Made by a program: the position numbers and the translations under genes
In this document: piece after piece, positions 13,141 through 26,500 of the stretch
Layout: every line of letters starts with the position of its first letter
Numbering within the stretch: position 1 is the first letter of the stretch
The notes under the pieces: generated by a model
Databases searched by the model: none
What the model was told of the DNA's origin: nothing
The model's input: the letters and a program-made list of their open reading frames with translations, nothing else
NCBI RefSeq assembly: GCF_040954835.1
Contig: NC_090704.1
Span: 14,782,001-14,846,000, forward strand
Origin: Lepisosteus oculatus
Taxonomy: Eukaryota > Chordata > Actinopteri > Semionotiformes > Lepisosteidae
DNA: 64,000 bases
Direction: 5' to 3'

Positions 13141-13794
13141 ATGCCTGAGATGGATGACCTCTCTCCTCCACGGAGCCAGGTGGACCCAGCCCAGATCCAG
13201 AGGAACGTCCTGGAGGAGCAGGTGGAGCTGTGGTGGTTCCGGGAGCCCCGCAAGTCCATCCTGTGCTACTGCACATCTCTGGTGCTGATCCTGGGCTGTG
13301 GCATAGGGGGCGTGGCGCTTTTGTCCACCACCACCAGCTTGTCCAGCGAGTGGAGACTGGGTGTCGGCATGGCCCTCTGCTTGCTTGCCCTGGCCGTGCT
13401 CCTCAAGCAGTTGCTGAGCTCCGCCATCCAGGACATGAACTGCGTGCGCAGCCGCCAGCGCATCGAGATGCTGAAGAGTGGGGGTTTCTCTGACCTGCTG
13501 GTCATCCTGCTCACTGGACTGGCGCTGGTGATCTGTGGGATTGTCCTGCTCAACCTTGCCCTTGCCAGTGGGATGCCCAGGCCTGGGCTCACCCTGAATG
13601 ACATGTTCATCTCAGGGGTTGTCCTCGCTGCTGCAGGGTGCGTGACTGTCTTGTCCTTGGCAGGGTACTGCATTGTGGTCTTTATCCTCAACAGGACAGA
13701 TGCTGGCCAGAGGCTGCGGGACAGGGGTGTCAGGATCTTTACCATTTCTGGACAGATGAGAGAAACCACTTCCAGCATGGCCAACCTAATCTAG
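13141..13794 (+). CDS. tmem125: Transmembrane protein 125, complete single coding exon
   Basis: A 217-aa protein, close to human TMEM125 (219 aa). Diagnostic stretches are LEEQVELWW near residue 30, GCGIGGVALLSTT (52-64), SSEWRLGVGMALCLLALAVL (68-87), LLSSAIQDMNC (91-101), and the tail FTISGQMRETTSSMANLI, which mirrors the human FSISGQL...ETTSSIASLI. Four membrane segments lie at about 40-61, 74-94, 118-141 and 155-183, with both ends predicted cytosolic. The frame is open further upstream, but the first conserved Met is ATG 13141; an AG acceptor-like sequence just before it fits human genes in which the coding region starts shortly after a splice site. Molecular function is not established in the literature known to me. 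Position between cfap57 and the TEMP gene agrees with human 1p34. Confidence 0.95.
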   Translation: MPEMDDLSPPRSQVDPAQIQRNVLEEQVELWWFREPRKSILCYCTSLVLILGCGIGGVALLSTTTSLSSEWRLGVGMALCLLALAVLLKQLLSSAIQDMNCVRSRQRIEMLKSGGFSDLLVILLTGLALVICGIVLLNLALASGMPRPGLTLNDMFISGVVLAAAGCVTVLSLAGYCIVVFILNRTDAGQRLRDRGVRIFTISGQMRETTSSMANLI

Positions 13795-14289
13795 TATGAT
13801 CCCAGCAAAAGGGCAATACTGTGGGCTGAAGGGGGAAGCTGAAAGGTTTAGTATGTGTCATAGTTTTCTAAAATGTCCTATAACTGTGGTTGAAAAGGGA
13901 AGATGTTCTGTGCTCAGGTAAGTCATGACAGGAGGACTGTGAATAGGTGATCTGTGAGACTCAAGGAACTGTAAGAAGAAACACCAGCATGAAGGAATTA
14001 TACTGAAAACAGTTGGTGTTTTTACAATAGCAGATAGCACATTACAAAACATGCTTTTAAAAACATAAATTCATACTGATCTCACCAAATGAAAGCAGAT
14101 TTTCACACCCAGAACAGGTTTGAAGAAAGCTGCAAAGCTACAAAAAATTCCACTAAAAAATTACTTGAATGAGAAAAAAAGTCTGGCTATCTGTCTCTTT
14201 GATTATCTTAACCTGTCTAGTTATTTGTCTGCTGTTGTACACATCTCTTTCTACCTATCAGTCTTCTACCTATCAGCCTTCTTTCTGAA

Positions 14290-15650
14290 GCTAATTGATC
14301 ATCCATCCATTTCTTGAAGAAGCCAGGGTATCTGCCATCAACATGGTTGAACACCTTCAGAGCACTGCAACCCTTTGGGTTAAGACATGCATTCTGTTTT
14401 AAGTTTTAAATGCACCTCTGTGTCCTCTGGTTTGTGTTTTACTATTGATTCTGAGGAAGTCCATAGGATTGGCTTCATCAGTGCCTTTGAGGACATGTGT
14501 AGTACTGTATAAGTATATGTAATACAATAATACTTGAATGCGATCTACTCAGTCCTGCCTGTTCAGTTCTTTCAGTCTGTCATGGTAAGACATTCCTTTG
14601 ATCCTTGCTGCAGTATTGTAAATGTGATCTTACTTTTATGTTGTACAGTTTTAACATAACATCCCTGTGGTTGTATTCTGTGGTTATCTTATTGCTATAG
14701 TGATGATCCTCTAGTTTAGTTATAATTATTTTTTCTATAATCTTGCAATGTAATAGAGACTTATTGGTCTATAAGAGTTTTGTCCCCTTGTCTCTAGTCA
14801 GTAGATATTACTCCATCTTAAGTGACTGTTGGAGCTCTGTTAATGGTCTATTAATAACATTTCGTGTATCATTATAATTAAGAGAATACAATCAGGACCC
14901 AGAGTGCATCTTAGGTACTTCTAAAGCTTGTAACACATCTATGTCTTCTATGCTGATATTATTTAATATACAGTTTAACTGTGTCTTTCTTGAGGCATGT
15001 AGTCTGTTCCTTTCTTTTTAAACATCTAAATGAAATATTTAATATGTTAGCTATCATCTAAAATATTACATCTTTTTCTCTGAGAAGCTTACTTAATCTT
15101 TTGTTGTTCTCTTGCTGTTGTAATATTTATTTGTATTTTCTTTCATTTAATTCAGTCTTTTAGCCCTTTTATAAATTATATTAATTTTACATAACTAGGG
15201 CAAGTTATTTTTAAATGCTTTATATAGTGCTTTCTTTCTCCTTATATACTTGTTGATTGATATATTGAACCAACTTTGGCTACTGCTTGTCTGATTTTGA
15301 TTTGCTTACTCAAATAATAAAGTTTCCATGGTTAAGGCAGCATATCTTTAAGCTGTTGCCAAACATTTTCTACTGATTCTAGTCTATCCTCTTCGTATCC
15401 CATTCTACTTCTGTTAAGCTCTGTTTCATTCTTTGAGTCCTGCTTTCCTGCTTTTGGACTCCTGTACTCTCTCAAAGTATACTTCAAAGGACACCATATT
15501 ATAATCATAGATCTCCAGTGGACCTCTGTGATCTCTATTCTCCAACCTGTCTTGATTGTTTGAAAAGGCTAAATCAATAAAAGCATTCCACGTAGTAGGT
15601 GTTCTGAGAAAGTGATTAAGAAAGCAGTCATTGGCCCATGGGAAGGGCTT
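14290..15650 (-). mobile_element. Decayed CR1/L2-type LINE fragment
   Basis: On the minus strand the right end gives DYNMVSFEVYFERVQESKS, matching the region between the endonuclease and reverse transcriptase of CR1/L2-like ORF2 proteins (usually SDHxxVxF...). Further along, CKIIEKIIITKLED fits the RT motif around xxKIxEKIIxxxL, and the left end encodes a segment with the usual C-terminal layout of these ORF2 proteins (KTTNQRTQRCI, then a Cys-poor tail). Many stops and frameshifts interrupt it; it is a dead, old copy. Family assignment beyond CR1/L2-like is uncertain. Confidence 0.6.
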
Positions 15651-17304
15651 CAGTTTGGTTCATATTCATGAGCTAATCACACAAGCCATTTTTAATGACA
15701 TTTTAAAGGATGTTCATATAACATTACATTTATATAATATCAAATGTTTTAACTTGTCAGGATTTCAGAATGATTTAATCTGATTTAATCCGATTCCTTC
15801 CTTTCTGAAATGTTTGCATTCTTGAGAGAAATTTCCTGAGGTACACGTTAAGAATTTTAAAAATCTTAACATGTACCTGCCATTACAAAGGTGAAACTTG
15901 TTCTTCCTAAAAAAACCTCAAGTAACGATACATCCAATCTAATTATACAGTGGTTTGGAAAAGATATGCAGTACATGCTCAATAAAGTAAACAACTAGCA
16001 AAAATCGGGGACCAATTTGTACATATAACCAGTGTTTTTTTACAGTCACATCAGTTACTTTCTGTGACATAATTTGCCCTTCATGAGCAGCCAATCTATT
16101 TTGCCTCCCAAAAAATGTATCTTTTACATTTACAATATACAGTCCTTCAGAGTGCATATTTTTGGAAAATGTCCCAATTAAGATTAAATCTTATAGAAAT
16201 CCTGACAGACCATTGAGTATTATATTTACAGCCCAAGTCATTTAAGCCATTCAACATCATGAGAGGAACTTTGTCACTGAAAACATATCATAACTCCAAC
16301 CAAATCTAAGGTATGTGATTTATACATATAAAATCTTAACACATAGTCTCTTGTGATGTTTTACAGAACTTTTTTTTTCTGAAGAAATGCTTGTACTGTT
16401 TGTTTTATTTCTGAAATTGTGTCATAAATCATTATTAATTACAAATAAATAATAGGAAATTGCTTCACCGGAGACTATTGATCATGCCACAGAGTGTCAA
16501 TTTAAAATTCTGAAAAAAAAATAGAACATAGTAAATGCTTCCTTCTCCAGTTGAAGAACAATATTCCCAAAAAATTTTTTTTATCCCTGAACAACTTTTA
16601 TTCCTTACCTGTCTCAGCAATTTCTTACTGTACTTGAACTTGATTTGTACTTACGCATGAGGAATGTCACTGGACTTTGCTGTTTACAGACTGATTTTTT
16701 ACTTCAATTGTGTCTGATGTTGTGTAATACAACTTATTATAAAATTAAAACTTTAATCTGTAACAAAGACAAAATATCACTTATTTTAATGCTGGAAACC
16801 AAACTCCAAATTAAAGCATCCTTTGTGTGGTAAAAATATAAAGAAGTTATTTGCAAGCTCTAATATAGTATTTCTAATGATGAAAGATGCCCCTGTATAT
16901 TAGTTTTAATTACAGTATTTGTATCTTGTCAATTTTTGTACTGATGTTTGTATAAAGCACATGAAAAAAAAGTCATTCAGCTTTTTGCTTTGAGATGGTA
17001 ATATTCTATAAAAAAAGGAAAATGAAACTGAAGGGTTTTATATTTAATGTTGAAATCAAATCCTTTCCCTCCTTTCACTTTTTTGCCCGGCTAGTTTGGA
17101 AATTAAATGTCAAAACTGCTGACCAGGTTATTCACAAACATGTCTTTTTTTTAAATGTCTCTTAACATAAAGACTTGACTATCCTCTGGTGTTGCTCTCA
17201 GATCGTTAGACCTGCTGTTGTAGTTTACTGCCCAACAAACTCCTAAATAGGATCCTGCCAGATGCTGTTTGCAGACAAAAAACACCTATTTGGATATAAT
17301 AATA

Positions 17305-17585
17305 ATAATTATAATAATTGCTTACACTTATATAGCGCTTTTCTGGACACTCCACTCAAAGCGCTTTACAGGTAATGGGGATCCCCTCCACCACCACCAA
17401 TGTGCAGCATCCACCTGGATGATGCGACGGCAGCCATAGTGCGCCAGAACGCTCACCACACATCAGCTATCAGTGGGGAGGAGAGCAGAGTAATGTAGCC
17501 AATTCATAGAGGGGGATTATTAGGAGGCCATGATTAGTAAGGGCCAATTGGAAATTTGGCCAGGACACCGGGGTCATTAAATGCT
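17305..17585 (-). repeat. 5S-SINE family, 3' part, minus orientation
   Basis: Reverse complement of the body and tail of the element at 38862-39328. Shared blocks include the gcgctttacaggtaatgggg tail, the gatgatgcgacggcagccat block and a flanking ATT-type simple repeat. The 5S-like head is missing. Confidence 0.75.
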
Positions 17586-18305
17586 GCCTGGATATGATAT
17601 TACTTTTCTGTGACTTATAGCAGACAGCTTGAAACCCCAATAAAACAAAAGGGATTGTGCCCAAGGGCTACGTAATCCTGCCATTTGACACAGCCAGTAC
17701 TGTTCCAGCACACTGTAAAGTGATCTAGGAGCAGGGGCAGGACGTCTGTACTGGGTGACACCAGCTCTCCACAGTCACAGCTCTCCCTTTGTTTGTGCCT
17801 TGCGCTGTCTATTGTCACCAAGAGACAGATGACTCACATGTCGAGGCAGATAAACACAGACCTAGGGACAAGTGTGTACACACAAACACAATTGAGATTT
17901 TCACTTGTGTTGTAAAAGCCCCCTTACAGGCAGCTGGCTCCTCAAGGTAAAAAGGCTGAAAGACCAGGAGCGGTGCCTCAGAAGAACAAACCAGAAAATC
18001 AATCCAACACGTTCCCCTTCTTGTTATTTTTACCCTATTGTTCCCCCCCCTCCTCTTAAAAATAAATTAAGGAATTAAAAAAAAATGATGTTCTTTGAAA
18101 TACAGCATTTCCAATTCAACTACATTTTTGAAGCTGGTATACTGTAGCTCTGTGTATTCAGCTATGCCACCACATTTTTTTGATTGATTGTATTTCCTTC
18201 TGTTTCTCAAGTTCTGTTTGCCAAACACACAGGGAACATCCTTTGATTTGCTGCAGTCACACTCCATTCTGCTTTTTCAGATACTGCTCTATGGGCATGA
18301 ATGAG

Positions 18306-18440
18306 ATCTTTCTCTTGGGTAGCAGTGTGGATTTGCCTTTTGGACTCGTGGGCTCAAATCCCAGGTGGGACACAGGTGTTACAGCTTCGAGTCAGATACC
18401 TCACTTTAATTGCTCCAGTATATGCCCTGCTATATGTATG
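18306..18440 (+). repeat. tRNA-derived SINE, diverged copy
   Basis: Tracks the element at 34794: a tRNA-like head with GTGGGCTCAAATCCC as B box, followed by the block cctcactttaattgctcca, corresponding to cctcaattgctcca there. Confidence 0.5.
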
Positions 18441-18856
18441 GATACTGTGCATGTCATCACTGGAAATGAGAATTTGTTCTTAACTGACCTGTGTGGTAAA
18501 ATAAAAAAAATATCAGAAGTAATATTTGGCACAGTGCTCTGGCACACTCTGTTGTTTTTAATATGGTTCACTTTTCTATTATGATCAAAATCTTTATTTC
18601 CAGAATTCTGATGTTTTTTTATCATTTTTCAAATATATACAGGAATCGGGTAGTATTTAAATGAACTATGGAAATTGTCTGCAATTCTATTTTGAGGAAT
18701 CATGCGCTTTCTTTTGTGTAATGATATAAAAATATTAATTTATTGAGATGCTTGATTGTCAATGACAGACACGTCCTCAGATTTACTGAGCTGTACAGTA
18801 TAAAATTAGTGGAGCAGAAATTGCCAAGTCTGAGCATTATAAAAAATACATTGAAC

Positions 18857-18873
18857 ACACACACACACACACA
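18857..18873 (+). repeat. (CA)n microsatellite
   Basis: About eight uninterrupted CA units. Confidence 0.9.
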
Positions 18874-20325
18874 AAAGCAGTTATCCTGTGTTTTACCATA
18901 AAGTTCTGACTCAATATTTAATACTAAGTAGACTTCAAAATGGTAGAACTGTACAGGTTTGGACCAGAAATTAGTTTATTTTAATAGAAAAGTCTCCATT
19001 GCAAACATTTTAAATAAAATAATAAACATGCAAAATAACAATAAAGCAATGCATTCACAGCTAGGAATTAATCTGGGCTTTACTGTTGTTATTTTATAAA
19101 TAACTGACTCACCACCAGAAATATTTAAAGTAAAAAATCCTTTCGACAACCAATAATGGTTTCCCATCACCTCCTAAGAAGACATTTCCAAGTATGTGTC
19201 ATTGACAAAGTGGCACATACTATAGTCATTGCATACACATACTGTGACATCGCCACAGACAGGATAGTTCACAGCAGCTTTAACAGATGAGAGATTTAGG
19301 ACAGAAACAAACAGGGAAGCTTGAAAAAACAACTCGCATCAACCAAAAGCAAAAGAAAATGACAAACGCCAGGATGAGAAAACCCCAAAACATGAAGCCT
19401 TTATTTGGCTAAGGATCCCAGTGCATAAGGAAATCTTGTGTCTCATATTCACAGTGAAATATTTCTGAACATTCTCCTGGTCCTGAGCAGCTTTAAGTGC
19501 TGACAGGCATCATTCATCATTGTCACCTCATTACGAACTCTGTGTCTAAAAAAGTTGCAGAACTCCTGAACTAACCATGAGTTCCACACATGTCTAAAGC
19601 AGGTCTAGTTACTCTTTGCTATAGTGTGTTGGTTGTTGGTTTTGTGTCAGCAAAAAAAAAAAGTGCACAGAATCAAGGTCAGAATACACAAAAAAGAATT
19701 GGGTTCTTATTAGTATGGAAACCAAGAAAGGAAAAATCAATAAAAACATTGTGTCTGTTTACATTGTAAGAAAATAATTTGTAATTCTGATGTTTGTTAT
19801 AAGCTTCAAGACAATTATTACTCAGAATATTGTCTGGTGTAATGAAAGTAAGAAAATCTTTTGATTTCCATTCCAAATGCACATTCTCTGCTGTATCAAG
19901 AGACTTATAAATGAAACCCTCAAATGTCAGAAAACAAAGACCTACAGAACAAAGTCTAAGTTAATCATTTGCTTGGTTTCTAAGGTGTGTACATTATTGG
20001 TAATGAGACTGCAATTCCTTTTTATAAATGCCAAAGGCCAGGATAACATCAGGTGATATTACATTGTGAAAATACCTCCAACTGCTCTTTTTTTAGAGAT
20101 TGTGAAACATTTTAAAGGTAAGATTTTTTAAAGATGTTTCATGTAACACTCTGAAATGCAACTATGCTCCTTTGAGAGAAAATCACCAAAACAGCAGAAA
20201 AATGTTCTGCCCTCAATACCAACTAATACAGTATAAACATAATAGGACAGCTACCCTCATTTTGGTTTCTTTCCAGACTAATAGTAATAATGTAAATCTG
20301 AAAGTTTTCAGAGAATCAAAACATA

Positions 20326-20331
20326 TTTATT
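20326..20331 (-). other. Candidate poly(A) signal of ap1m3
   Basis: AATAAA on the minus strand (TTTATT on plus), about 250 bp beyond the ap1m3 stop; the first canonical hexamer found downstream. Confidence 0.5.
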
Positions 20332-20579
20332 GACAACTTATCACATTATTCCTAGTCTTTTTAAAATGTGGTGACAATCTTTTTAAAAAATATTGTTTCA
20401 ACAAAAATACAGTGTCACCGTGGTCCCATGGCTGAGGCCTTCACTTTGAACACTGTAGCTGCCAGGCTGTAATCAGGGATCGGCTGATCTATTCTCTCCT
20501 CTGTTTTGTCTTCATTTGTGGGCTACAAAAAGTGTGCTAGTGCATTATATTTCTTCATTTGTCTCACAAGATTTTCCCC

Positions 20580-23500
20580 TTAGTTTGTCCGTAGCTGATA
20601 ATCTGCCAAAAAATGATAATGCAAGAAAAAAATTAAAGGATCTATATTATTAACCTTAATGTTGTACCCCTTCAAAAAGTATATTCATTAATATATAGCA
20701 CTTTTCATTTAATGGTCTTCCAACATTACAAATGGATTTTTATCCATCATTAAACTCACGTTTAGTTCCACAGTCTTTATTTGGTGTTGAAAACAGTTTT
20801 ACTCTAGTTTTGGGAGAGTTGGCTAAGACGCCATGATCAATGTTTTCTAATGGGTGCATACCATCCTTTTCAAATTTTTAAATACCACAGAATTAATACA
20901 TAGGGAAAGTGTGGACCTTGTCCTGCAGATAGCAAAGGGAAGGAACACTTCATAAAAAACTGCAGAGGCAAATTTCCATGGGTGACGCGGAGACTCACTG
21001 TTAAGGGCCATCCCCATGGTGTGAATAAAAAGACAAAGTTCTATGTATTACACAGAAAGTGGCTAAATCTCTGAACCTGGTTTTCCCATGAGGACCAGAG
21101 AAGCTCAAGTCTTACCTCCGCTCTGTGTGATGTAGCGTACCCAGGGCAGGGCCTGATAGCCACTCTTCTCAATTATCTTCAAGTAGCGGACCTGCAGAGA
21201 AGCACAGACATAGGTAAGGGATGGTAGGACTCACAATACTGCAGCTATACTGTTCTGACATGGGGCCAGGGTAGCTCAATGGGCTTGAGCAAGACAAAGA
21301 TAATGCCAGAACATAGGTTGTGATCCCTGTCTACTCACAAAGTAATAAACAGCCCATGTGGTTCGTCAGCCATTGAAAGTGTGGCTTTGAGACTGCTGGA
21401 GCCTGAGCTGTATGATCAGTCTCTTTCAATCATCACTACTGAAGCAAAGAATGCTTCCACCAGAAAAGTGATCATATTTATCCTGCCTCAGAGAAAAAAA
21501 AAACCTGTATGGTGGCAAATATGGCAAACGCACACAGATGTTCATTTGTAATTCAATATTTTTCACATAAAAACTGGTGAGAAAGCAAAGCATTGGAGTA
21601 TGGCATATCACAAAGTCCTTGGGCCGAACAAGTGTGGAACTAATAGATAACCGAGAAATGTTCAAGGAGGTAATTCTAGCAAAACTATAAATTCATTATA
21701 CGTCTATGTGCTTTTGTGGTACCATAATTAATCACTAGTTCAAGTACGTAGCTGTGTCAGCATGCGAAGGCTGCAAAGGAACAAGTAAAGGTTTATTCCA
21801 CGCTGAAAAGAGAAGAAAAGAAACAGAACGTTTCGGCTGTGGAGCCTCCAGAGCCGAAACGTTAGGTTTTTTTTCCTACCTTTACAGCATGGAATAAATA
21901 ATGAATCACTGATGAGCGTGATCATGTGCTGTATGTGCTTCAAGCTGAAACATCTGAACAAGTCACTGCAAACATGTTTAGATATCTCAGACATCCCAAT
22001 AGTCCCCTTCTGAGACATTCCAATGGGAATCAGAATGTCAGACATAAAGTAGGGCACATTCCCATCTACATGTAACTACATTCAGACTTGCTGTACAGTA
22101 CTGGCAGATGAGCTGTTACGTCCAGGATTGTGTGCCTCTGTGAGTTTTTGACCCTGAGATTTGCATTCCCATCTCTCATATGTCTTTATGGAGACCGAAA
22201 GAGAACTTGGAAGACTTGAAGACACATCAACAATTTACTGTACCATTTTACCATTGGAAGTCAGTTTCATTTTGAGCAACAGCATAGTTAACAATCCTGT
22301 AGGCTCCCTCTTAGCTTAGCTTTTAGGGAAACTGTCTGAATTCAGTCTCAACAAGCCAACAATCCTGAGCTCAGCGTCTCACCTGGATCCCGGACACAGT
22401 GAAGTAAGGGATCTCGAAGGTGACAGTAATGGGTGGTTTTCCCTCCAGTTCTTCACTTTCCACACTGGGCAAACCGAAATGAGCTCGCATTAGGTACTCC
22501 TTCCCACCCTGCCAGCCAGGGGAACAGAATTAGTACCCATGTCAGACTGCCTGACTGCTGATCAGATCAGGGCTAGAGGTTTTTTGAAGGGAGGGAGTTA
22601 TTGCTTACAATAAAGAATCTCAAAAAGTTTCTATGAGCATTTGAAAACAAGTATAAACTTAAATTCTTCAATAATATACATATATGGGGCTACATCATAT
22701 GCCACTTGACCTCAAATGCACTCAGTGATGCTGTTTTGATAAATAAGCTGATGATATTAATGAAATAATCAGGACATTTATAATACTGTATGTACTCCAA
22801 AAATTCTGATTGAGATGTTCAAAAAGTGAATTTCCTGCATTGGCAATTGGTATAGACAACAATGTGCGGGTTCAGAATACAGGAACCTTTTCTCACAGGT
22901 CTTCAACAGGTTTCTCTTGTGTTACGTAATACCTGTTTTTTTAAAACACCTGAGAGTATTTCAAAGGTGGAATATTTTAAAGGAGGAATATGTCCCACTC
23001 CACCGAAACCAAATCAAGAAAAACTAAGGTATTTTAGAGCACAAAACATCTGTTTTTAATACCAGTCCAATCAGAAGAGGTTGTACTAAAAGAAGAACTA
23101 ACATAATTTGTGGAGTTACTGTCTAAACTGTGCTCCTAAATAGGATGTTAGTATGTAGAAAATGAGTTCCTGAAATCAGAAAGAATATGGTTCAAGATGA
23201 AAATGTAAAAACTTTTCGCAAGAGCAATGCATGAGTAAGTTACATAGGGGCTGTAAGAGGAATGGAATTCACAACAGTTATCAAAGATGGGCAATTCTTT
23301 ATAGATTCAGATTTTAGTGGACTTATTTTTCTTCTGAGAAGATTGGAATACGGTAAAAAAATGTTTCAGTGAGTAGCCTCCTCAATGCGAGAGTGAAAGG
23401 TGTGAAAGTGAGGACGTGTTAGAGGTTTTCTACTTACAGGGAAGGATTTGATTGTCCAAACCACCATATTTTTCTCTGGGACCCACTTGGCACTGCCTGT

Positions 23501-26500
23501 GCTGGTCTTGAACTTTGGGGAGTCTGCATCGCTGGGCACTGGTACCATGATAGCCACATTATTAGCTGTGGATCGTTGCTTGAACTGACTCCGGGCCTGG
23601 GGTACACAAAGACACAAGGCACACAGCAGGACACGTGACATAGGTAATTAAGAAAAACAAAGCTATTCAGAGCAAAAGTTGGTTGGATAACACCTTAATT
23701 AGTGAGAGGAACACTTGATGGAAAGCTTGCCTTGATTTCTTTTGGAGGTCAGATTACTGATTCAAAATGGAAAGTAAGCATTTGTCCCGAGAGACCTGTG
23801 CATCTACTTTTTGTGTTTCATTTAAGATAACTCCATTCTACATTATCCCACACAGGAAAAAAGAAATAATGACAATATTTTAGACCAGTAGGTTAGAAAT
23901 CGTAAACCAAGGAGATATACAACAAATATGAATTAACTCATATAATTAGGAACCCTTGAGAATACTGTCCTAGAATGTGTTCAGTAGCAGAGTGATAATT
24001 ATTCTGAAGTCAGGCGAGATATAGGTATTTATATCAACTAATATATATATAATATAATATATAAGCAGGCACCTGAGACAGAAAACTCACTATGGACACA
24101 CTTAGCCAGAGAGCTGCACAGAAAAGACCATACCTTGACCATGATCTCCACCCGGCTGTGGGAGTACTTTTCTATCACAGATTCAATCCAAATGAGGGGC
24201 TTAACCTGGGACAGAGAGGCCAAGAACATGGGACATTTTCAGTGGATCAGTGAGACAACATGCATTAGGCTCCAGGATGAAGCCAGACACAGACATAAAT
24301 GGCTGAGCCCCCACCTTTCTGGGATTATTATCTTGACAGGGTCCGGGATTCATGTTTATTCCTTATTTTCATGGAATGTCAGGCTACAGGGTTGAACAGG
24401 CAGCAAATTCATCAGACACTCTTGCACCATACTTACATGGAACTGCTAAGCATACAAAAGCAAGCATTCTAAAGGGAAAAAGAATATTTAAATGTCACAA
24501 AGGCTAAATACCGACTGAGTCAATCCGGTTTAACGTGTCAGATTTTTCTTCCATATGATAACAAACAGAGCATATTGAAATGGTCAATCTTGACACAAGT
24601 TATAAAACTGTGTAGCAAACCGCCAAACACAAAAACAACTGTGTAGTAGCTTGGCCTCATACAGATGGTCATTTACAAGGCTTATACTGTATCTTTATAG
24701 TGCCATGGGTGCTGAATTTCTGCTGAAAACTAACTGCACCACTAGAACTGCTAACTCTAAGGGCAGGGAATGCTCTCAGGATTTGTCACCCTAGTGCCCC
24801 AAAAGTACATATCAGTTGTAGGAAATGTCTTGCATTTCCAGTGTCAGTGAGCTGTTGTGATACTAACAGGGGTATGAAGGCGGTAAGCCATCAGTTCACA
24901 CTCCCCATCTGGTGGGATGAAGGAGATGGTGCGGTCATTTTCAAAGCGAGAAAGTCGCACACACTGATGGAACTTCACATCCTCCAGCTCCACTGTCTTG
25001 CTCTTATCCCCTGGGAAAAACACAAACAGGAAAACAGTTCTTGCAGCCTTGTTTGAAAACACAAGCTCTCCTGTACAATGTCAGAGAGACATCTGAGACA
25101 ATAAAAAAGTATTGATTGTATATAGGCTACAGGCAATGTATGACATACAATAAATCAATAAACCAAGTGCTGGAAAACATGTATTCTTTTACTGCTGTGT
25201 TTTACTTAAATTTAAACAAACATTCTTATGTTTCTGAAAGTCGAAGAGATTATTTAAATAAATCGTCCTTACTGCTAAAGTATATTGGACAAATAAATAT
25301 GCCAGTTTAAACAACTTTCATTTAGACAGGCAAAACCTAGTACTACTGTATATGATGTGAAGATAATACTTGAGTTAATATTGACATGTTTAACTTCATT
25401 ACGGTACCTTAAGAAATCAAATCCTCCTTTAAAGAGACAATTATATATAGAAAGAGAGTTCAATTCACTCTTAATCTATTTTATGCACAGGGAATACTGC
25501 CAGGTCTGAATGTAAAAACGCATCCATTTAAAGTTGTGCTCTGAAGCATGACTTGGTATCGGTGACATTTTAATGAAGATTAAAAGGAGGTCTAGGTTCT
25601 TGATGTCTGCTGCTGACGGCTCCGACTCAGTGCTGAGTCTGTGGAGATCAGAGGCCTACCATGCAGCCATAATCCCAGCAGGAACACCTGAGGACCCTAC
25701 TTTTATACTCAGAATACAAAGAGAAGCAATAACATATATGTACAGAAAGGTTGGACAAGTGCCTGGCTCACCAGAGAAGGAAGAAGCCCTTTTAATTTGT
25801 AAGTCTTTGTTCAATATTGAGATCCCCAGGGTCCCCTGAATGATCTGTTCCTACATGTTTGGACCTGTGGCCAGCAGGCACATGCAACCTCTAAAAGAAC
25901 TCCTTTCTCCAGTCTTCTGAGACTTACCTCCTCTTCTGTACCACAGAACTTACGTAACTAGGCTGTTTATTAAGCTCATGCTAGAGTTCCTTTGAACAAA
26001 CTCCTACCTTTCTTTATTATACCTTTATTCAATAAAATCCCTTCTAAAGTTTACCTTAGGCAAAATCACTGCTGCAGCATTTTAAACCTTATGTTTCTTC
26101 ACGTATTTTGTAACAGGTCACTGCAGACCTGGTTCTCATTAGTGTTTTTGTTTGGTTTGCTTGATTAGTGTACTAAAGAAGAATTGTGTCCATCAAGTAC
26201 AAGGATGAAAGCACAACATATGATTGTACTCTTGGGTGTATTTCATTTTTCACAACCAAACTAAAACGAATGTGTCGTGCCCTAGGCTGTGGTTTTTAGA
26301 TGTATCCTGCCCCCTTGGGGACAGGCTTGGATACAGCAACTGGAATCGCACATGGCTGCTGACCTGTGACCCTGCCCAGTTTATTCCTGGATTCCAAATG
26401 TCAACTGGAGAAAAGAAAAGCAGTATGATGGGTTACAACTGAATCAATTGGAGCTATGTGAATAAATGCTACTGTTATCAGCAGATTACTTTCTTGATTT

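Larger units (their letters stand above)
13795..20325. other. Intergenic region between tmem125 and ap1m3 (tail to tail)
   Basis: Holds the tmem125 3' UTR, a decayed LINE in minus orientation (14290-15650), the 3' part of a 5S-SINE (17305-17585, minus), a tRNA-SINE (18306-18440) and a short CA microsatellite at about 18857-18873. The remainder is AT-rich and unremarkable. Confidence 0.6.

Noticed and set aside
13266-13784. 172-codon minus-strand ORF opposite tmem125
   Set aside because: Exact antisense shadow of a GC-rich coding exon; the plus strand encodes the conserved TMEM125 protein.
25573-25839. 88-codon ORF in an ap1m3 intron
   Set aside because: No recognisable motif, no splice context and no repeat match; most likely chance.
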